Positions 34,758 to 44,790 of a stretch of 64,000 bases of DNA are shown here, piece by piece. Source of the DNA: Aliidiomarina halalkaliphila (lineage in GTDB: Bacteria; Pseudomonadota; Gammaproteobacteria; Enterobacterales; Alteromonadaceae); contig NZ_VJWL01000001.1 of assembly GCF_007096385.1 (NCBI RefSeq), forward strand, positions 1-64,000, written 5' to 3'. The translations under genes and the position numbers were made by a program. The first letter of the stretch is position 1; every line of letters starts with the position of its first letter. The notes under the pieces are model-generated. The model worked only from the letters and a program-made list of their open reading frames with translations. It was not told the DNA's origin and ran no database searches.

Positions 34758-36713
34758 TTAGCGCACACTGAAAGGGGATAATCCTTTCACTTGTGCGCGC
34801 TTGGCAAAGCGCATTGGGCAAAGGCTTTCCTGCAGATGTCGGGCAATGGGAGCTGGCTGTTGTAGAATTCGGCTGGCGATCAGCTCCGCCGCTAGAGGCG
34901 CACTCGTTAAGCCTCGCGCCCCTAAGCCGCTCAATAGGTAAATATTCGGCAACGGCTGCCAACATCCTGAAGCGTCATCTCCCTGCTGTAATGCTCCGGC
35001 GACGGGTAAGTGATCCGGAGTGGTGGCCCGAACACTAGCGCGACCGTCAATTACATCTGTCCGTGTACATGAAATACCAAACTGCTCGTGCAGCATTTCG
35101 ATATTTTTATCGTGGTCAGTGTCTAATAGTTTGGCATCAGCGCGACTTTTATCGAAAGTGGCTCCAATACATACAGCGCCGTCGAGTGCGGGCACCACAT
35201 AGCCGCCGCGACAAAGCACCTGAGATAACCCAGACAAGGATGAGTGACTCGCCCTAACACGAGTGATCTGCCCGCGTACCGGACGTATAGGAATGGTTGT
35301 TTGCGGTAATAATTCTGGGACGCGTTCACCGTTAGCAATCACGACATGGCTCACTGTGAGCGCGGGGTGGTGCTCATATTCAATGGCCCACTGTTGCCCT
35401 GCTCGGCTTACCCGCGTGACTTGATGTTGAAAGCACGTATGAGTCACGCGGCCCTGCTGTTGTCGAAAGCGTATCGTGCATTGGAGTAGGGCGTTTACTG
35501 TTGCTGCCGGCTCGATCCAGCCCGCCAGCGGATGGTGTCCGCCTGCGAGTCCAATGGGTACTTTGGTGTGTTGGGCCAACTGCGCTGCAGTGCGTGCTGT
35601 AAACAAAGCCTTTGGATATCCGGCGATATTTTTCATTTTTCGTAGCCGCGGATACTGCTTTGTATTACTCACATAATCGATCAGCCCTTGAAAATGGCTG
35701 TATTCTGGAGTTAAGGAAAGGTAGCGCTGGCGCGCATATACAAATGCGCTGCTATAAAACGCACTGGTGGGTGTCCAGTTTGCTTGTAATAACGGATATA
35801 CGGCGCCTTGTGGATTGCCCGAGGCGCCAGAAGCGGGCTCCTGTTCGCCGATAATGGTCATGTCACCAGGAAAATGGCGCAGGGACCATGCTAAGTTTGC
35901 GCCGGCGATGCCATTTCCAATGATGGCGATATGTGTCAGCTCGGTATCGGGCTCAGGGTCCCCTATTCGTTGCATAGAGCCCACGAGCATGTCACGCTTG
36001 CTGCCAAATCCAGGCACTTTGTGCATCTGCATGCCAACGTTTTGCAAGCCACGACGAACATGGCCGGTGGCGGTAAATGTGGCGAGAGTGCCATGAACTC
36101 GAAGCGAGCGGGCAATCGCCCGATACAGCTGCGGCTGCCACATTTGCGGATTTTTTTGCGGTGCAAACCCATCTAGAAACCATGCATCCACGCTATTTCT
36201 GTTATCCTGAGACCACTCTGGGAAGCAATCGAGTACATCGCCTAACATTAAATCGAGTGTCACCCGGTCGTGCAGGTGTATGCGATGGGTGCCTCGGATC
36301 GGTGGCGGATAAGCTGAAAGTAGCTGCTGCACAAGAGGCTGCAATTGCGGTGCAAGTGCGCTGGCGATCGCTAATGCATGCTGCAGATCGGATGGTGTGA
36401 GCGGATAGGCCTCAACGCTGACAATATGCAGGCGAGCGTTGGCGGGAGCGACATCGAGAAATAAGGCCGCAGCCAGTAAACAATTTAAGCCCGTTCCAAA
36501 GCCGGTTTCGGCAATGACGAAGGGGCGATGGGTGGCCCATGTATAAAATCGGTCACGCAGTCGGTTTTGTTCAAGAAACACGTAAGAACTTTCAGCAATG
36601 CCTTGTGCGCGATGAAAGTAAATATCTCCAAACCCACTAGACTCAGGGGTTCCGTCGGCATCAAAGGATACCTGAGCGTAATCGATTTCTGCAGTTTTAT
36701 GGGGTTGTGACAT
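34758..36713 (-). CDS. mnmC: Bifunctional tRNA mnm5s2U34 biosynthesis enzyme MnmC
   Basis: MnmC completes 5-methylaminomethyl-2-thiouridine at tRNA position 34. The 651-residue protein has an N-terminal SAM-dependent methyltransferase (MnmD) with VIAETGFGTGLNCLLAAALF and DAWFLDGFAPQKNP, and a C-terminal FAD-dependent oxidoreductase from about residue 245 with IIGNGIAGANLAWSLR, SGNPQGAVYPLLQ, GGYVVPALDGAVCIGATFD and the terminal GLGARGLTSAPLAAELIA. I prefer ATG 36713, preceded by AAAGG; the frame extends to 36758. Overall length matches E. coli MnmC. Convergent with yfcL. Confidence 0.96.
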   Translation of the reverse strand: MSQPHKTAEIDYAQVSFDADGTPESSGFGDIYFHRAQGIAESSYVFLEQNRLRDRFYTWATHRPFVIAETGFGTGLNCLLAAALFLDVAPANARLHIVSVEAYPLTPSDLQHALAIASALAPQLQPLVQQLLSAYPPPIRGTHRIHLHDRVTLDLMLGDVLDCFPEWSQDNRNSVDAWFLDGFAPQKNPQMWQPQLYRAIARSLRVHGTLATFTATGHVRRGLQNVGMQMHKVPGFGSKRDMLVGSMQRIGDPEPDTELTHIAIIGNGIAGANLAWSLRHFPGDMTIIGEQEPASGASGNPQGAVYPLLQANWTPTSAFYSSAFVYARQRYLSLTPEYSHFQGLIDYVSNTKQYPRLRKMKNIAGYPKALFTARTAAQLAQHTKVPIGLAGGHHPLAGWIEPAATVNALLQCTIRFRQQQGRVTHTCFQHQVTRVSRAGQQWAIEYEHHPALTVSHVVIANGERVPELLPQTTIPIRPVRGQITRVRASHSSLSGLSQVLCRGGYVVPALDGAVCIGATFDKSRADAKLLDTDHDKNIEMLHEQFGISCTRTDVIDGRASVRATTPDHLPVAGALQQGDDASGCWQPLPNIYLLSGLGARGLTSAPLAAELIASRILQQPAPIARHLQESLCPMRFAKRAQVKGLSPFSVR

Positions 36714-36815
36714 CTGAGAACCTTTGTAAACAGAAAGCGGACCACTTGAGTTGTCCATTTTCGTTTTTCCGTTGAACAGGTATGATACCGAAAATTTAGC
36801 AACAGGATAGAATCA

Positions 36816-38027
36816 ATGAGACGAGCAGTCGTTACAGGAATTGGGATTGTTTCCAGTATTGGCAACAACCAACAAGAAGTGACCGCGTCACTCCTCGCTG
36901 GTAAGTCAGGAATTACCCGTTCTGAGAGCTTTGCAGAGATGGGATTGCGGTGTCAGGTTTGGGGTGATCTCAAAATTGATGTCAGTGAGCACATTGACCG
37001 GAAGGCCCTTCGCTTTATGGGCGATGCCGCTGCTTATGCATACATTGCACTGGAGCAGGCGATTGCCGATGCTGGCCTTACCGATGAGGAAGTGTCGAAT
37101 CATCGCACGGGCCTTGTGGTTGGCTCCGGTGGCGCTTCCGGTGAGCACCAAGTTGCTGCTGCCGACATTTTGCGTGAAAAAGGCGTGAAACGGGTAGGTC
37201 CTTATATGGTTCCTCGTTGCATGGCTTCGACCACGTCGGCTTGTTTGGCAACGCCAAAGAAAATTAAAGGGGTGAACTACTCCATTAGCTCTGCCTGTGC
37301 AACCAGCGCCCATTGTATCGGTCATGCCCTTGAGTTAATCCAATTGGGTAAACAAGATCGCGTATTCGCCGGTGGTGGTGAAGAATTGCATTGGACACTG
37401 GGTATGGAATTCGATGCCATGGGCGCATTAAGTACGAAGTATAACGATGCCCCAGAAAAGGCATCACGCACCTATGACGCGAATCGAGATGGTTTTGTGC
37501 CTTCTGGTGGTGGTGGCATGCTGGTGATCGAAGAACTTGAAACCGCTCTTGCTCGCGGCGCAACCATTTACGCTGAGATCGTTGGCTACGGTGCAACATC
37601 GGACGGTTACGATATGGTGGCCCCATCTGGCGAAGGCGCCATTCGGTGTATGAAAATGGCCATGCAAGATCTAGATGCGCCTATCGATTACTTGAATACC
37701 CACGGTACAAGTACGCCAGTGGGTGATGTGAAAGAGCTCGAGGCGATTCGCGAAGTGTTTGGTGATAATACGCCATTAATCAGTGCAACTAAGGCCATGA
37801 CTGGTCACTCGTTAGGTGCTGCCGGTGTACATGAAGCGATTTATTCATTGATCATGATGCGTGATGGTTTCGTTGCACCATCCATCAACATCGATACCTT
37901 GGATGAAAAAGCACAGGGTATGAGGATTGTGAAAGAAACACAGGAACATAAGCTCAATACGGTGATGTCGAATAGTTTTGGATTCGGCGGAACCAACGCC
38001 TCCTTGGTATTTAAACGTTACAGCTAA
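36816..38027 (+). CDS. fabB: 3-oxoacyl-ACP synthase I
   Basis: FabB elongates acyl-ACP and is needed for unsaturated fatty-acid synthesis. The 403-residue protein begins [18 protein letters not shown] and has the catalytic cysteine in [12 protein letters not shown], both histidines in [11 protein letters not shown] and [13 protein letters not shown], and the C-terminal [28 protein letters not shown] before the ATG is the ribosome site. A GGTATGATACC palindrome at 36779-36789 lies upstream and may overlap a -10 box. Together with FabV it gives this window two fatty-acid synthesis genes at separate places. Ends in a terminator. Confidence 0.96.
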   Translation: MRRAVVTGIGIVSSIGNNQQEVTASLLAGKSGITRSESFAEMGLRCQVWGDLKIDVSEHIDRKALRFMGDAAAYAYIALEQAIADAGLTDEEVSNHRTGLVVGSGGASGEHQVAAADILREKGVKRVGPYMVPRCMASTTSACLATPKKIKGVNYSISSACATSAHCIGHALELIQLGKQDRVFAGGGEELHWTLGMEFDAMGALSTKYNDAPEKASRTYDANRDGFVPSGGGGMLVIEELETALARGATIYAEIVGYGATSDGYDMVAPSGEGAIRCMKMAMQDLDAPIDYLNTHGTSTPVGDVKELEAIREVFGDNTPLISATKAMTGHSLGAAGVHEAIYSLIMMRDGFVAPSINIDTLDEKAQGMRIVKETQEHKLNTVMSNSFGFGGTNASLVFKRYS

Positions 38028-38056
38028 TCGCATTGTTGAGTGTGAAATCTGTGAAT

Positions 38057-38084
38057 AAAACGCCGCCACTTATGTGCGGCGTTT
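38057..38084 (+). terminator. Terminator after fabB
   Basis: AAAACGCCGC and GCGGCGTTTTT enclose a short CAC/GTG extension; T-run follows on the plus strand. Confidence 0.9.
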
Positions 38085-38144
38085 TTGTTTTCTATGCGGT
38101 TGTATGCATAATGGTGACATTCCCACTAAAAAAATAATATCTAC

Positions 38145-39281
38145 ATGAATATTGTGATCGACGAAAACCTGCCAGCCGCACAAACGCTTTTCTCTGGTTG
38201 GGCGAATGTTGAGTACTTTTCTGGCCGTGATGTTCCTGAACGGCTGCTTGCACATGCAGACGTGTTATTAGTTCGCTCCATTACCGGGGTGGGTCAGCCG
38301 GTGCTCGAGCGAGCGCCAAATTTGAAGTTTGTGGGAACCGCGACTATTGGTATCGATCACTTGGATACAGAAGCACTCAGTGCACGGGGTATTGAATACG
38401 CTAATGCGCCAGGCTGTAATGCGATCTCTGTTGCGGAGTATGTACTTGCCGCTATCTTGACCCCAGAAGTGCGTCAGGGGCGTGATTGGCGTGGAAAGAA
38501 AGCGATCATTATCGGTGCGGGTAATACAGGATCGTCTACCGGGCGCAAGTTAACGGCACTCGGAATGAATGTTTGTTATGTTGATCCCTTCCTTGAAGGA
38601 GGCCACGATTCCCGTTGTTTTGGCCCTCTCAGTATGATTGAAAATGCAGACGTTGTAAGTCTGCATGTTCCACTTACGGAGTCTGGTCCATACCCGACAT
38701 ATCATCTTTTTAACGAAGCAGTGCTGGCATCACTACGCCCAGATACGGTGTTAATTAATGCCAGCCGAGGTGCTGTGATTGATAACCACGCGTTACTCAA
38801 TCTATTGACGCAAGAACGTCGCACCGTCGTGCTCGACGTATGGGAAGGTGAGCCCCATGTAAACGAGGCACTGGTACCATTGGTCACGCTAGCAACCCCG
38901 CACATCGCTGGGCATAGTATTGAAGGTAAGATTCGCGGAACCTACGCACTGTATGACGTGCTCCATGCGCAGTTATTTCCCGATACGCCCGAAATCCCTT
39001 TACAACAAGTATTACCGAGTGATGGCATAGATGGGGGATGCTGGGCTCTCACCGAACAGGACAACGACTATGTTGACCAGGTGGCCAAATTAGTTCATCA
39101 GGTATATGACCCCCGTGTGGATGACCGAGCATTTCGCGAGCACGGGCTTACGGCCGAGGGCTTTGATGACTTACGCCGTCGCTATCACACGCGTCGCGAG
39201 CTCAGTGTTGTACGCTTAAGTACCGAGCAAATTGATTGTGGACGAATCCGAGCACTGGGTTTTACAGTCGAGTCCGATTAG
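38145..39281 (+). CDS. pdxB: Erythronate-4-phosphate dehydrogenase PdxB
   Basis: PdxB oxidises 4-phosphoerythronate in the DXP-dependent pyridoxal phosphate pathway. The 378-residue protein begins MNIVIDENLPAAQTLF and has the D-2-hydroxyacid dehydrogenase layout: GTATIGIDHLDTEAL, the NAD motif IIGAGNTGSSTGRKL, catalytic Arg in NASRGAVIDN, Glu, and His in PHIAGHSIEGKIRGT. The C-terminal ~95 residues are the PdxB-specific dimerisation domain. No clear Shine-Dalgarno was seen. In enterobacteria pdxB precedes asd-like usg and truA, the arrangement kept here. Confidence 0.96.
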   Translation: MNIVIDENLPAAQTLFSGWANVEYFSGRDVPERLLAHADVLLVRSITGVGQPVLERAPNLKFVGTATIGIDHLDTEALSARGIEYANAPGCNAISVAEYVLAAILTPEVRQGRDWRGKKAIIIGAGNTGSSTGRKLTALGMNVCYVDPFLEGGHDSRCFGPLSMIENADVVSLHVPLTESGPYPTYHLFNEAVLASLRPDTVLINASRGAVIDNHALLNLLTQERRTVVLDVWEGEPHVNEALVPLVTLATPHIAGHSIEGKIRGTYALYDVLHAQLFPDTPEIPLQQVLPSDGIDGGCWALTEQDNDYVDQVAKLVHQVYDPRVDDRAFREHGLTAEGFDDLRRRYHTRRELSVVRLSTEQIDCGRIRALGFTVESD

Positions 39282-39349
39282 AATAGGCAAATGTCTCCCA
39301 TTGATAGTCCCATGTTTAGAATGCACGGGCGGAATAGAAAGGAGTTGTG

Positions 39350-40366
39350 ATGACCATTGAAGTAAACGTTGCTGTACTTGGAGCCACCGGTTTAGTCGGT
39401 AAGCAAATAATGGAATGTTTAGAAGAGCGGGGCTTTCCGGTTGCAAAGCTATATCCGCTTGCGAGTGAACGCTCCGCAGGTAAAACAGTAACCTTCAAAG
39501 GTGAAGACTTAACCGTCGAAGATGCAGAGTTTTTCGATTGGAGTCAGGTACAAATTGCATTTTTCTCAGCGGGTGGCAGTATTTCTGCAACTTATGCCCC
39601 GCGTGCGGCAGAAGCTGGCTGTGTTGTTATTGATAATACCAGTCAATATCGCTACGAACCGGATATCCCATTGGTGGTCCCGGAAGTGAATGCCCATGCG
39701 ATCGCAGATTTCCGTAATCGTAATATTATTGCGAATCCAAACTGCTCAACGATTCAGATGTTAGTTGCTTTGAAGCCTATTTACGATGAATTTGGGATTG
39801 AGCGGATTAATGTCGCAACCTACCAGTCTACATCTGGGGCAGGGGCATCAGCCATGGACGAGTTAGCAAAGCAAACGGCAACTTTACTCAATGGCAAACC
39901 TGTCGAGGTACAGGCGTTTAGTCGTCAAATCGCATTTAACTGTATTCCCCAAATCGACGTGTTTTTAGAAAATGACTTCACCAAAGAAGAAATGAAAATG
40001 CACTGGGAAACCCAGAAAATCCTTGGTGACGATACCGTAATGGTGAATGCCACTGCGGTGCGGGTGCCCGTATTTTTCGGTCATGCGGAAGCAGTTCATT
40101 TAGAAACGCGATTACCGGTGGATGTGGATCGGGTAAAAGCATTGTATCACCAAGCGGAAGGTATTCAGCTGTGCGAAGCGAATGAAGACTTCCCGACTCA
40201 AGTTGGTAATGCTGCTGGCAAGGATACGGTATTCATCGGGCGGGTGCGCAAAGACTATACCCATCCAAATGGTTTGAATTTATGGGTGGTTGCCGACAAT
40301 ATTCGCAAAGGAGCCGCCACTAACAGTGTTCAGATTGCGGAGCACTTACTGCGGGACTATTGGTAA
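39350..40366 (+). CDS. asd: Aspartate-semialdehyde dehydrogenase
   Basis: The 338-residue enzyme makes aspartate semialdehyde for lysine, threonine, methionine and diaminopimelate. NVAVLGATGLVGKQIMECL is the NADP motif, the catalytic cysteine is in IANPNCSTIQM, and YQSTSGAGASAMDEL and IAFNCIPQIDVF are conserved. The intact cysteine motif indicates an active Asd of the type found in Vibrio and Pseudomonas rather than the inactive Usg paralogue that occupies this locus in E. coli. AAGGAG sits before ATG 39350; a GTG three bases earlier is less likely. Confidence 0.93.
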   Translation: MTIEVNVAVLGATGLVGKQIMECLEERGFPVAKLYPLASERSAGKTVTFKGEDLTVEDAEFFDWSQVQIAFFSAGGSISATYAPRAAEAGCVVIDNTSQYRYEPDIPLVVPEVNAHAIADFRNRNIIANPNCSTIQMLVALKPIYDEFGIERINVATYQSTSGAGASAMDELAKQTATLLNGKPVEVQAFSRQIAFNCIPQIDVFLENDFTKEEMKMHWETQKILGDDTVMVNATAVRVPVFFGHAEAVHLETRLPVDVDRVKALYHQAEGIQLCEANEDFPTQVGNAAGKDTVFIGRVRKDYTHPNGLNLWVVADNIRKGAATNSVQIAEHLLRDYW

Positions 40367-40392
40367 ACAACTGGCGAGAGTCGTTTGTTTAC
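40363..40392. repeat. Short inverted repeat between asd and fimV
   Basis: GTAAACAA (40363-40370) and TTGTTTAC (40385-40392) are perfectly complementary with a 14-base loop and no T-run. It spans the asd stop codon. Possible mRNA structure; role unknown. Confidence 0.4.
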
Positions 40393-40435
40393 GCGGTTTC
40401 GCGTTATTTTAATCACTGGCAAGCAGGGTCTAATA

Positions 40436-41617
40436 ATGAACAAAAATATACCTGTGGAAAGTACGAACGCACAGACAGCGAGAACCTGGATGAAGTCAGG
40501 TTCTTTGTGGGCGGTCTGTTGTGTTTTATTGTTCACGCACGCGGGGCTGATTTATGCTCCGAACGCATATGCAAACGAAGAACAAGCTGGGGAAGAGCGG
40601 GTTATTCAAACCTATGGACCAGTGCAACGGGGCGAAACCTTGTGGCATATTTCCAACCGCTTCCATCCTGATCGCAGTGTGTCAATTTATCAGACGATGC
40701 TTGCCATTATTGAAGCGAACCCAGAGGCATTCCCTACCGAGAGCGTGCACGACCTGCGGGTAGGACATTACATTGAAATACCCACGGGCAATCAAATTCG
40801 CGCTTATGATGCAGAAGAAGCCCGACAGAAAATTGTGCCGCAGCTCGGCGGCGAAGTTGCACTGCGAGAACGGCAAGAACGCGCTAGCGTGCAAGAAAGT
40901 GAATTAGAGACGTTACGTCAGCAAGTCGATGCGGCTCAGGATGAAGCGCAATCTTATGCGCGTCAAAATGAAGCATTGCGCGAACGTTTATCCGGATTAG
41001 AAACGCTTTTGACGGAAATACAATCGGAGTTGGAGGCGGCATCTGAACTTGAGCAAGATCTGACAAGAGCGCTGAGCGAAGCGCGTCAAGACCGTGAACC
41101 AGCGCCGACAGCACCTCCTGCTGAATGGTTTATGCAGTGGCCTGGCGTGGTTATTCCGATGCTATTTCTATTGTTGTTACTCCTTGCTATTTGGGGATTC
41201 ACGCGCCGTCCAAAACAAAGTAAAGAACGCGTTTCTCCACATAAAGTAGCGGTTGCGGCGCACCTCCAAGAACAAGAGAACGAGACTGATAGAGCGCAAG
41301 AAGCGGAAGCTGCAGAGGTTGAGTCTCGTGCACCAAGCTCCGAAGATGAAGCATTTCGAGATATTGATGAGATTCTCGCAGAAGCAGACGCAGACCCCGA
41401 TCCTGATAGTGATCAGGATGCAGGTCAAACCCCTGAAGAAGCCGAAGCGCATCGCCGGGAACAGCAAGCGGGGCAGTTAGATTTGGCTCGGGCATATATT
41501 GAAATGGAAGATTATGCTGAAGCGCGAGCCGCTATCGACGAAGTATTGCAGGATGCGGATTCGGAGCTTGCTAAAGAAGCCCAAGCATTGCTGAAAAAAA
41601 TTGAGGAAAAAGAATAG
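40436..41617 (+). CDS. Short FimV/HubP-like protein
   Basis: The ~393-residue protein keeps FimV architecture in reduced form: signal or membrane segment near residues 25-48, a LysM-like domain typical of FimV ([20 protein letters not shown]...[20 protein letters not shown]), a coiled coil (about 150-225), one membrane helix ([21 protein letters not shown]), an acidic linker and the C-terminal FimV TPR-like motif [24 protein letters not shown]. FimV and HubP organise poles, type IV pili and flagella; Pseudomonas FimV exceeds 900 residues, so the acidic cytoplasmic repeat region is much shortened here. Location between asd and truA is the standard fimV locus. ATG 40436 chosen for the family start. 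Confidence 0.85.
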   Translation: MNKNIPVESTNAQTARTWMKSGSLWAVCCVLLFTHAGLIYAPNAYANEEQAGEERVIQTYGPVQRGETLWHISNRFHPDRSVSIYQTMLAIIEANPEAFPTESVHDLRVGHYIEIPTGNQIRAYDAEEARQKIVPQLGGEVALRERQERASVQESELETLRQQVDAAQDEAQSYARQNEALRERLSGLETLLTEIQSELEAASELEQDLTRALSEARQDREPAPTAPPAEWFMQWPGVVIPMLFLLLLLLAIWGFTRRPKQSKERVSPHKVAVAAHLQEQENETDRAQEAEAAEVESRAPSSEDEAFRDIDEILAEADADPDPDSDQDAGQTPEEAEAHRREQQAGQLDLARAYIEMEDYAEARAAIDEVLQDADSELAKEAQALLKKIEEKE

Positions 41618-41619
41618 GA

Positions 41620-42414
41620 ATGAGAATCGCGCTTGGCGTTGAATACGATGGTAGTCGCTATTTCGGCTGGCAGCGTCAACAAGAGGTACCTAGCGTACAA
41701 GAGGCACTAGAGAAGGCATTGAGTCGAATTGCAGCACAGCCGATTCAGGTGGTGTGTGCAGGTCGTACCGATGCCGGAGTGCATGCTACGGGACAAGTCG
41801 TTCATTTCGATACGACGGTTGATCGAGTCGACCAAGCGTGGACGCAAGGCTGCAACACGATGCTGCCAGCGGACATCGGCGTCCGCTGGGTACAGCATGT
41901 TGATGACAACTTTAGTGCGCGTTTCTCTGCCGTGGCCCGCCGCTATCGCTATATCATTTACAATCACAGCTTGCGTCCAGCGATTTTGGGCGCAGGCGTA
42001 ACTCATATTTACGCACCGTTGGATGCGGGAGGAATGCACGAAGCGGCTCAAGTACTTGTGGGTGAGCATGACTTTACTTCGTTTCGGGCCTCCCATTGCC
42101 AATCCAATACGCCGTTTCGAGATATTCACCATATTGACGTAAAGCGTTACGGTCATTACATCGTGGTGGATATTCAGGCCAATGCCTTTGTTCACCATAT
42201 GGTGCGTAATATCGTCGGTAGTTTGGTGGTGATTGGTCGTGATGAGCAGCCGGTGCGATGGATGGCCGAGATCCTGCAAGCGCGCGATCGTACCCTAGCG
42301 GCAGCGACAGCGAAGCCACATGGGTTATACTTAGTAGATGTTTTATACCCGGATGCGTTACGAATACCGCGTTCGCCACTTGGGCCTTTATGGCTCAACG
42401 ATGTTCTTGCGTAA
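41620..42414 (+). CDS. truA: tRNA pseudouridine(38-40) synthase TruA
   Basis: TruA modifies uridines 38-40 in tRNA anticodon arms. The 264-residue protein has [20 protein letters not shown], the catalytic aspartate in [29 protein letters not shown] and the C-terminal [13 protein letters not shown]. The start lies two bases after the fimV stop, indicating coupling. In E. coli dedA follows truA; here there is a 148-bp gap and then accD. Confidence 0.96.
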   Translation: MRIALGVEYDGSRYFGWQRQQEVPSVQEALEKALSRIAAQPIQVVCAGRTDAGVHATGQVVHFDTTVDRVDQAWTQGCNTMLPADIGVRWVQHVDDNFSARFSAVARRYRYIIYNHSLRPAILGAGVTHIYAPLDAGGMHEAAQVLVGEHDFTSFRASHCQSNTPFRDIHHIDVKRYGHYIVVDIQANAFVHHMVRNIVGSLVVIGRDEQPVRWMAEILQARDRTLAAATAKPHGLYLVDVLYPDALRIPRSPLGPLWLNDVLA

Positions 42415-42450
42415 GGTTGGAGCGGTGCGAGCCTAAAGTGCTAAGACCAC

Positions 42451-42479
42451 TTGACGCTGCACTATCGGCGTCCTTTATG
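42451..42479 (+). promoter_or_regulatory. Candidate sigma-70 promoter for accD
   Basis: TTGACG (42451-42456), a 17-base spacer and TTTATG (42474-42479) lie in the 148-bp truA-accD gap, about 84 bases before the accD start. Spacing is ideal; the -10 box is imperfect. Confidence 0.4.
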
Positions 42480-42562
42480 CTTTAATGTGCAGCCTTGCCC
42501 AGTGATTTTACATTGACGTGCTTGAATGTAGCGAGTGTCAGTGAGGAGAGAGTAGGTTTTAT

Positions 42563-43429
42563 ATGAGCTGGATTGAACGAATTCTTGCAAAACCACAGTC
42601 GAATAAACGCCGCAACATCCCAGAAGGGGTGTGGAGTAAATGCGGAGGCTGTGAGGCGATCTTATACAAAGCTGACCTCGAGCGTAATCTCTCAGTGTGC
42701 CCTAAATGTGGCCATCATATGCGCCTGACCGCCCGCGAGCGTTTGGATGCGTTTCTTGATCCAGAGAATCGGCAGGAAATTGGTGCAGAGCTGGAGCCGC
42801 AAGATAAGCTTAAATTTAAAGACACCAAGAAATATAAAGATCGCATCAGTGCTGCACAAAAAGCCACTGGCGAGAAAGATGCGCTTGTCGCAATGAGCGG
42901 AACCTTAAAAGGCAATCCGATCGTCGCTACCGCATTTGAGTTTAACTTTATGGGTGGTTCTATGGCCGCCGTTGTGGGCGCTCGTTTTGTCAAAGCGGCC
43001 GAAGTGAGCTTAGAGCGGAAAATTCCATTGGTGTGTTTTTCTGCCTCTGGCGGTGCACGTATGCAAGAGGCATTGTTGTCACTCATGCAAATGGCGAAAA
43101 CTTCCGCTGCGTTAGCACGTTTATCTGAGGAAGGTATTCCCTATATTTCGGTTTTGACGGATCCGACCATGGGCGGTGTATCAGCAAGTTTGGCCATGTT
43201 GGGTGACTTAAACGTCGCTGAACCAAAGGCGTTAATTGGCTTTGCTGGCCCTCGGGTTATTGAGCAAACCGTGCGAGAAACCTTACCTCCGGGCTTTCAA
43301 CGGGCGGAATTTTTGTTGGAACACGGCGCCATTGATATGATTTTGGATCGTCGTGATATGCGCGACCGTCTGGCTGCGGTGTTGGCGAAGTTACAGCATT
43401 TGCCAACCACAAATAGCGTCGAAGAATAA
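42563..43429 (+). CDS. accD: Acetyl-CoA carboxylase carboxyltransferase subunit beta
   Basis: AccD, with AccA, transfers carboxylate to acetyl-CoA to make malonyl-CoA. The 288-residue protein has the N-terminal zinc finger [13 protein letters not shown]...[11 protein letters not shown], and carboxyltransferase motifs [23 protein letters not shown] and [26 protein letters not shown] precedes the ATG. Followed by folC after 14 bases as in E. coli. Confidence 0.97.
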   Translation: MSWIERILAKPQSNKRRNIPEGVWSKCGGCEAILYKADLERNLSVCPKCGHHMRLTARERLDAFLDPENRQEIGAELEPQDKLKFKDTKKYKDRISAAQKATGEKDALVAMSGTLKGNPIVATAFEFNFMGGSMAAVVGARFVKAAEVSLERKIPLVCFSASGGARMQEALLSLMQMAKTSAALARLSEEGIPYISVLTDPTMGGVSASLAMLGDLNVAEPKALIGFAGPRVIEQTVRETLPPGFQRAEFLLEHGAIDMILDRRDMRDRLAAVLAKLQHLPTTNSVEE

Positions 43430-43443
43430 CTGACAGACTATTC

Positions 43444-44736
43444 ATGACAACATCGACCTCAACGACTCCAGTGCCTTCCAATGCCTGGAGTCTTTCTCAA
43501 TGGCTCGAATATCTGGAGCACATTCACCACCGCCCCATAGATATGGGCCTTGAGCGTGTTCGCATTGTGGCGGAACGCTTGCAATTACTCACTCCGAAAA
43601 GCACAGTTTTTGTCGTCGGTGGTACGAATGGCAAAGGCTCAACTGTGGCCTTTCTTGAACAAATCTGCTTACAGAATGGCTATAGCACGGGCGCCTACAC
43701 GTCCCCGCATCTCATTCACTACAGCGAACGTGTTCGTATCAATGGCCGTGAGCTTGCGGATGAGCACCATGCCCGGGCTTTTATGGCTGTAGAACAAGCC
43801 CGTGCTGATGTGTCCTTAACCTATTTCGAATTTGGCACCTTAGCGGCACTCTGGTTGTTACAGCAGCAAACACTCGACGTACTCATTCTCGAAGTGGGAT
43901 TAGGCGGGCGTTTAGATGCGGTAAATGTGATAGACGCTAGCGTCGCTGTTGTGACTAGTGTTGGGGTCGACCATATTGAGTTTTTGGGCCCCGATCGGGA
44001 TGTCATTGGTTACGAAAAAGCGGGCATTTTCCGATCGCAACGACCCGCTATTTGCGGCGATTTAGAACCGCCAGAACCACTGATCGCGCATAGCCATAAA
44101 ATAGACGCGCAGTTGTATTGTAAGGGTCGTGATTTTGATCTGGTGGAACACGCTGAGCACTTTGATTTTATTGGTGTGAAGGACAAATGGGTTGGGTTAC
44201 CATTGCCCCGGCTACCGCTCACCAATGCAGTTACCGCCCTCGCCGCATTGCAGGCAAGTGAACTAGAAATGGATATCGTGGCGGTGCGCCGGGGATTAAT
44301 CAATGCGCAATTGAGTGGGCGGATGGAACTGATTGCTCATGAACCCGATATTTTGCTTGATGTCGGGCATAATCCGCATGCCAGTCAGTATTTGGCAAAG
44401 GTACTACAACAGCGTTATCCAAACAGGCGCATTATTGCGGTCTGTGGTATGTTGCAAGATAAAGACCATCAGGGCACGCTGGAACCATTATTGCCGATTA
44501 TAGACCAATGGTTTATCGGCACCCTTTTAGGTCCGCGAGGAACGCCAGCAACGCGTCTTGCTGCAAGTATCAGCAGTGATGCCTCTGTAACGTGCTCAGA
44601 TTCAATTGTTGCGGCCTTTACGCAGGCAAAGCATGCAGCGAGCAAAGAGGATGTGATATTATGTTTTGGTTCATTTCTGACCGTTGCTGCCATTAAAGAA
44701 CTCGTAACCGATACGAGCGAAGCGCGGAACGAATAG
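43444..44736 (+). CDS. folC: Bifunctional folylpolyglutamate/dihydrofolate synthase
   Basis: FolC adds glutamate to dihydropteroate and to reduced folates. The 430-residue Mur-ligase-family enzyme has the P-loop VGGTNGKGSTVAFLE, SPHLIHYSERVRINGREL, TYFEFGTLAAL, LEVGLGGRLDAVN and the later DVGHNPHASQYL. Length and layout are normal. Second gene of the accD-folC-dedD segment; weak upstream ribosome site (ACTGACAGAC). Confidence 0.96.
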   Translation: MTTSTSTTPVPSNAWSLSQWLEYLEHIHHRPIDMGLERVRIVAERLQLLTPKSTVFVVGGTNGKGSTVAFLEQICLQNGYSTGAYTSPHLIHYSERVRINGRELADEHHARAFMAVEQARADVSLTYFEFGTLAALWLLQQQTLDVLILEVGLGGRLDAVNVIDASVAVVTSVGVDHIEFLGPDRDVIGYEKAGIFRSQRPAICGDLEPPEPLIAHSHKIDAQLYCKGRDFDLVEHAEHFDFIGVKDKWVGLPLPRLPLTNAVTALAALQASELEMDIVAVRRGLINAQLSGRMELIAHEPDILLDVGHNPHASQYLAKVLQQRYPNRRIIAVCGMLQDKDHQGTLEPLLPIIDQWFIGTLLGPRGTPATRLAASISSDASVTCSDSIVAAFTQAKHAASKEDVILCFGSFLTVAAIKELVTDTSEARNE

Positions 44737-44790
44737 GGCTGTTCGTAAGGATCATTTCGCAGTTAAGCGATATAACGTGGGGGAAGCTCT

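Noticed and set aside
36779-36789. GGTATGATACC as a FabR/FadR operator before fabB
   Set aside because: The palindrome is short and does not match the FabR or FadR consensus I know; kept only as a remark in the fabB entry.
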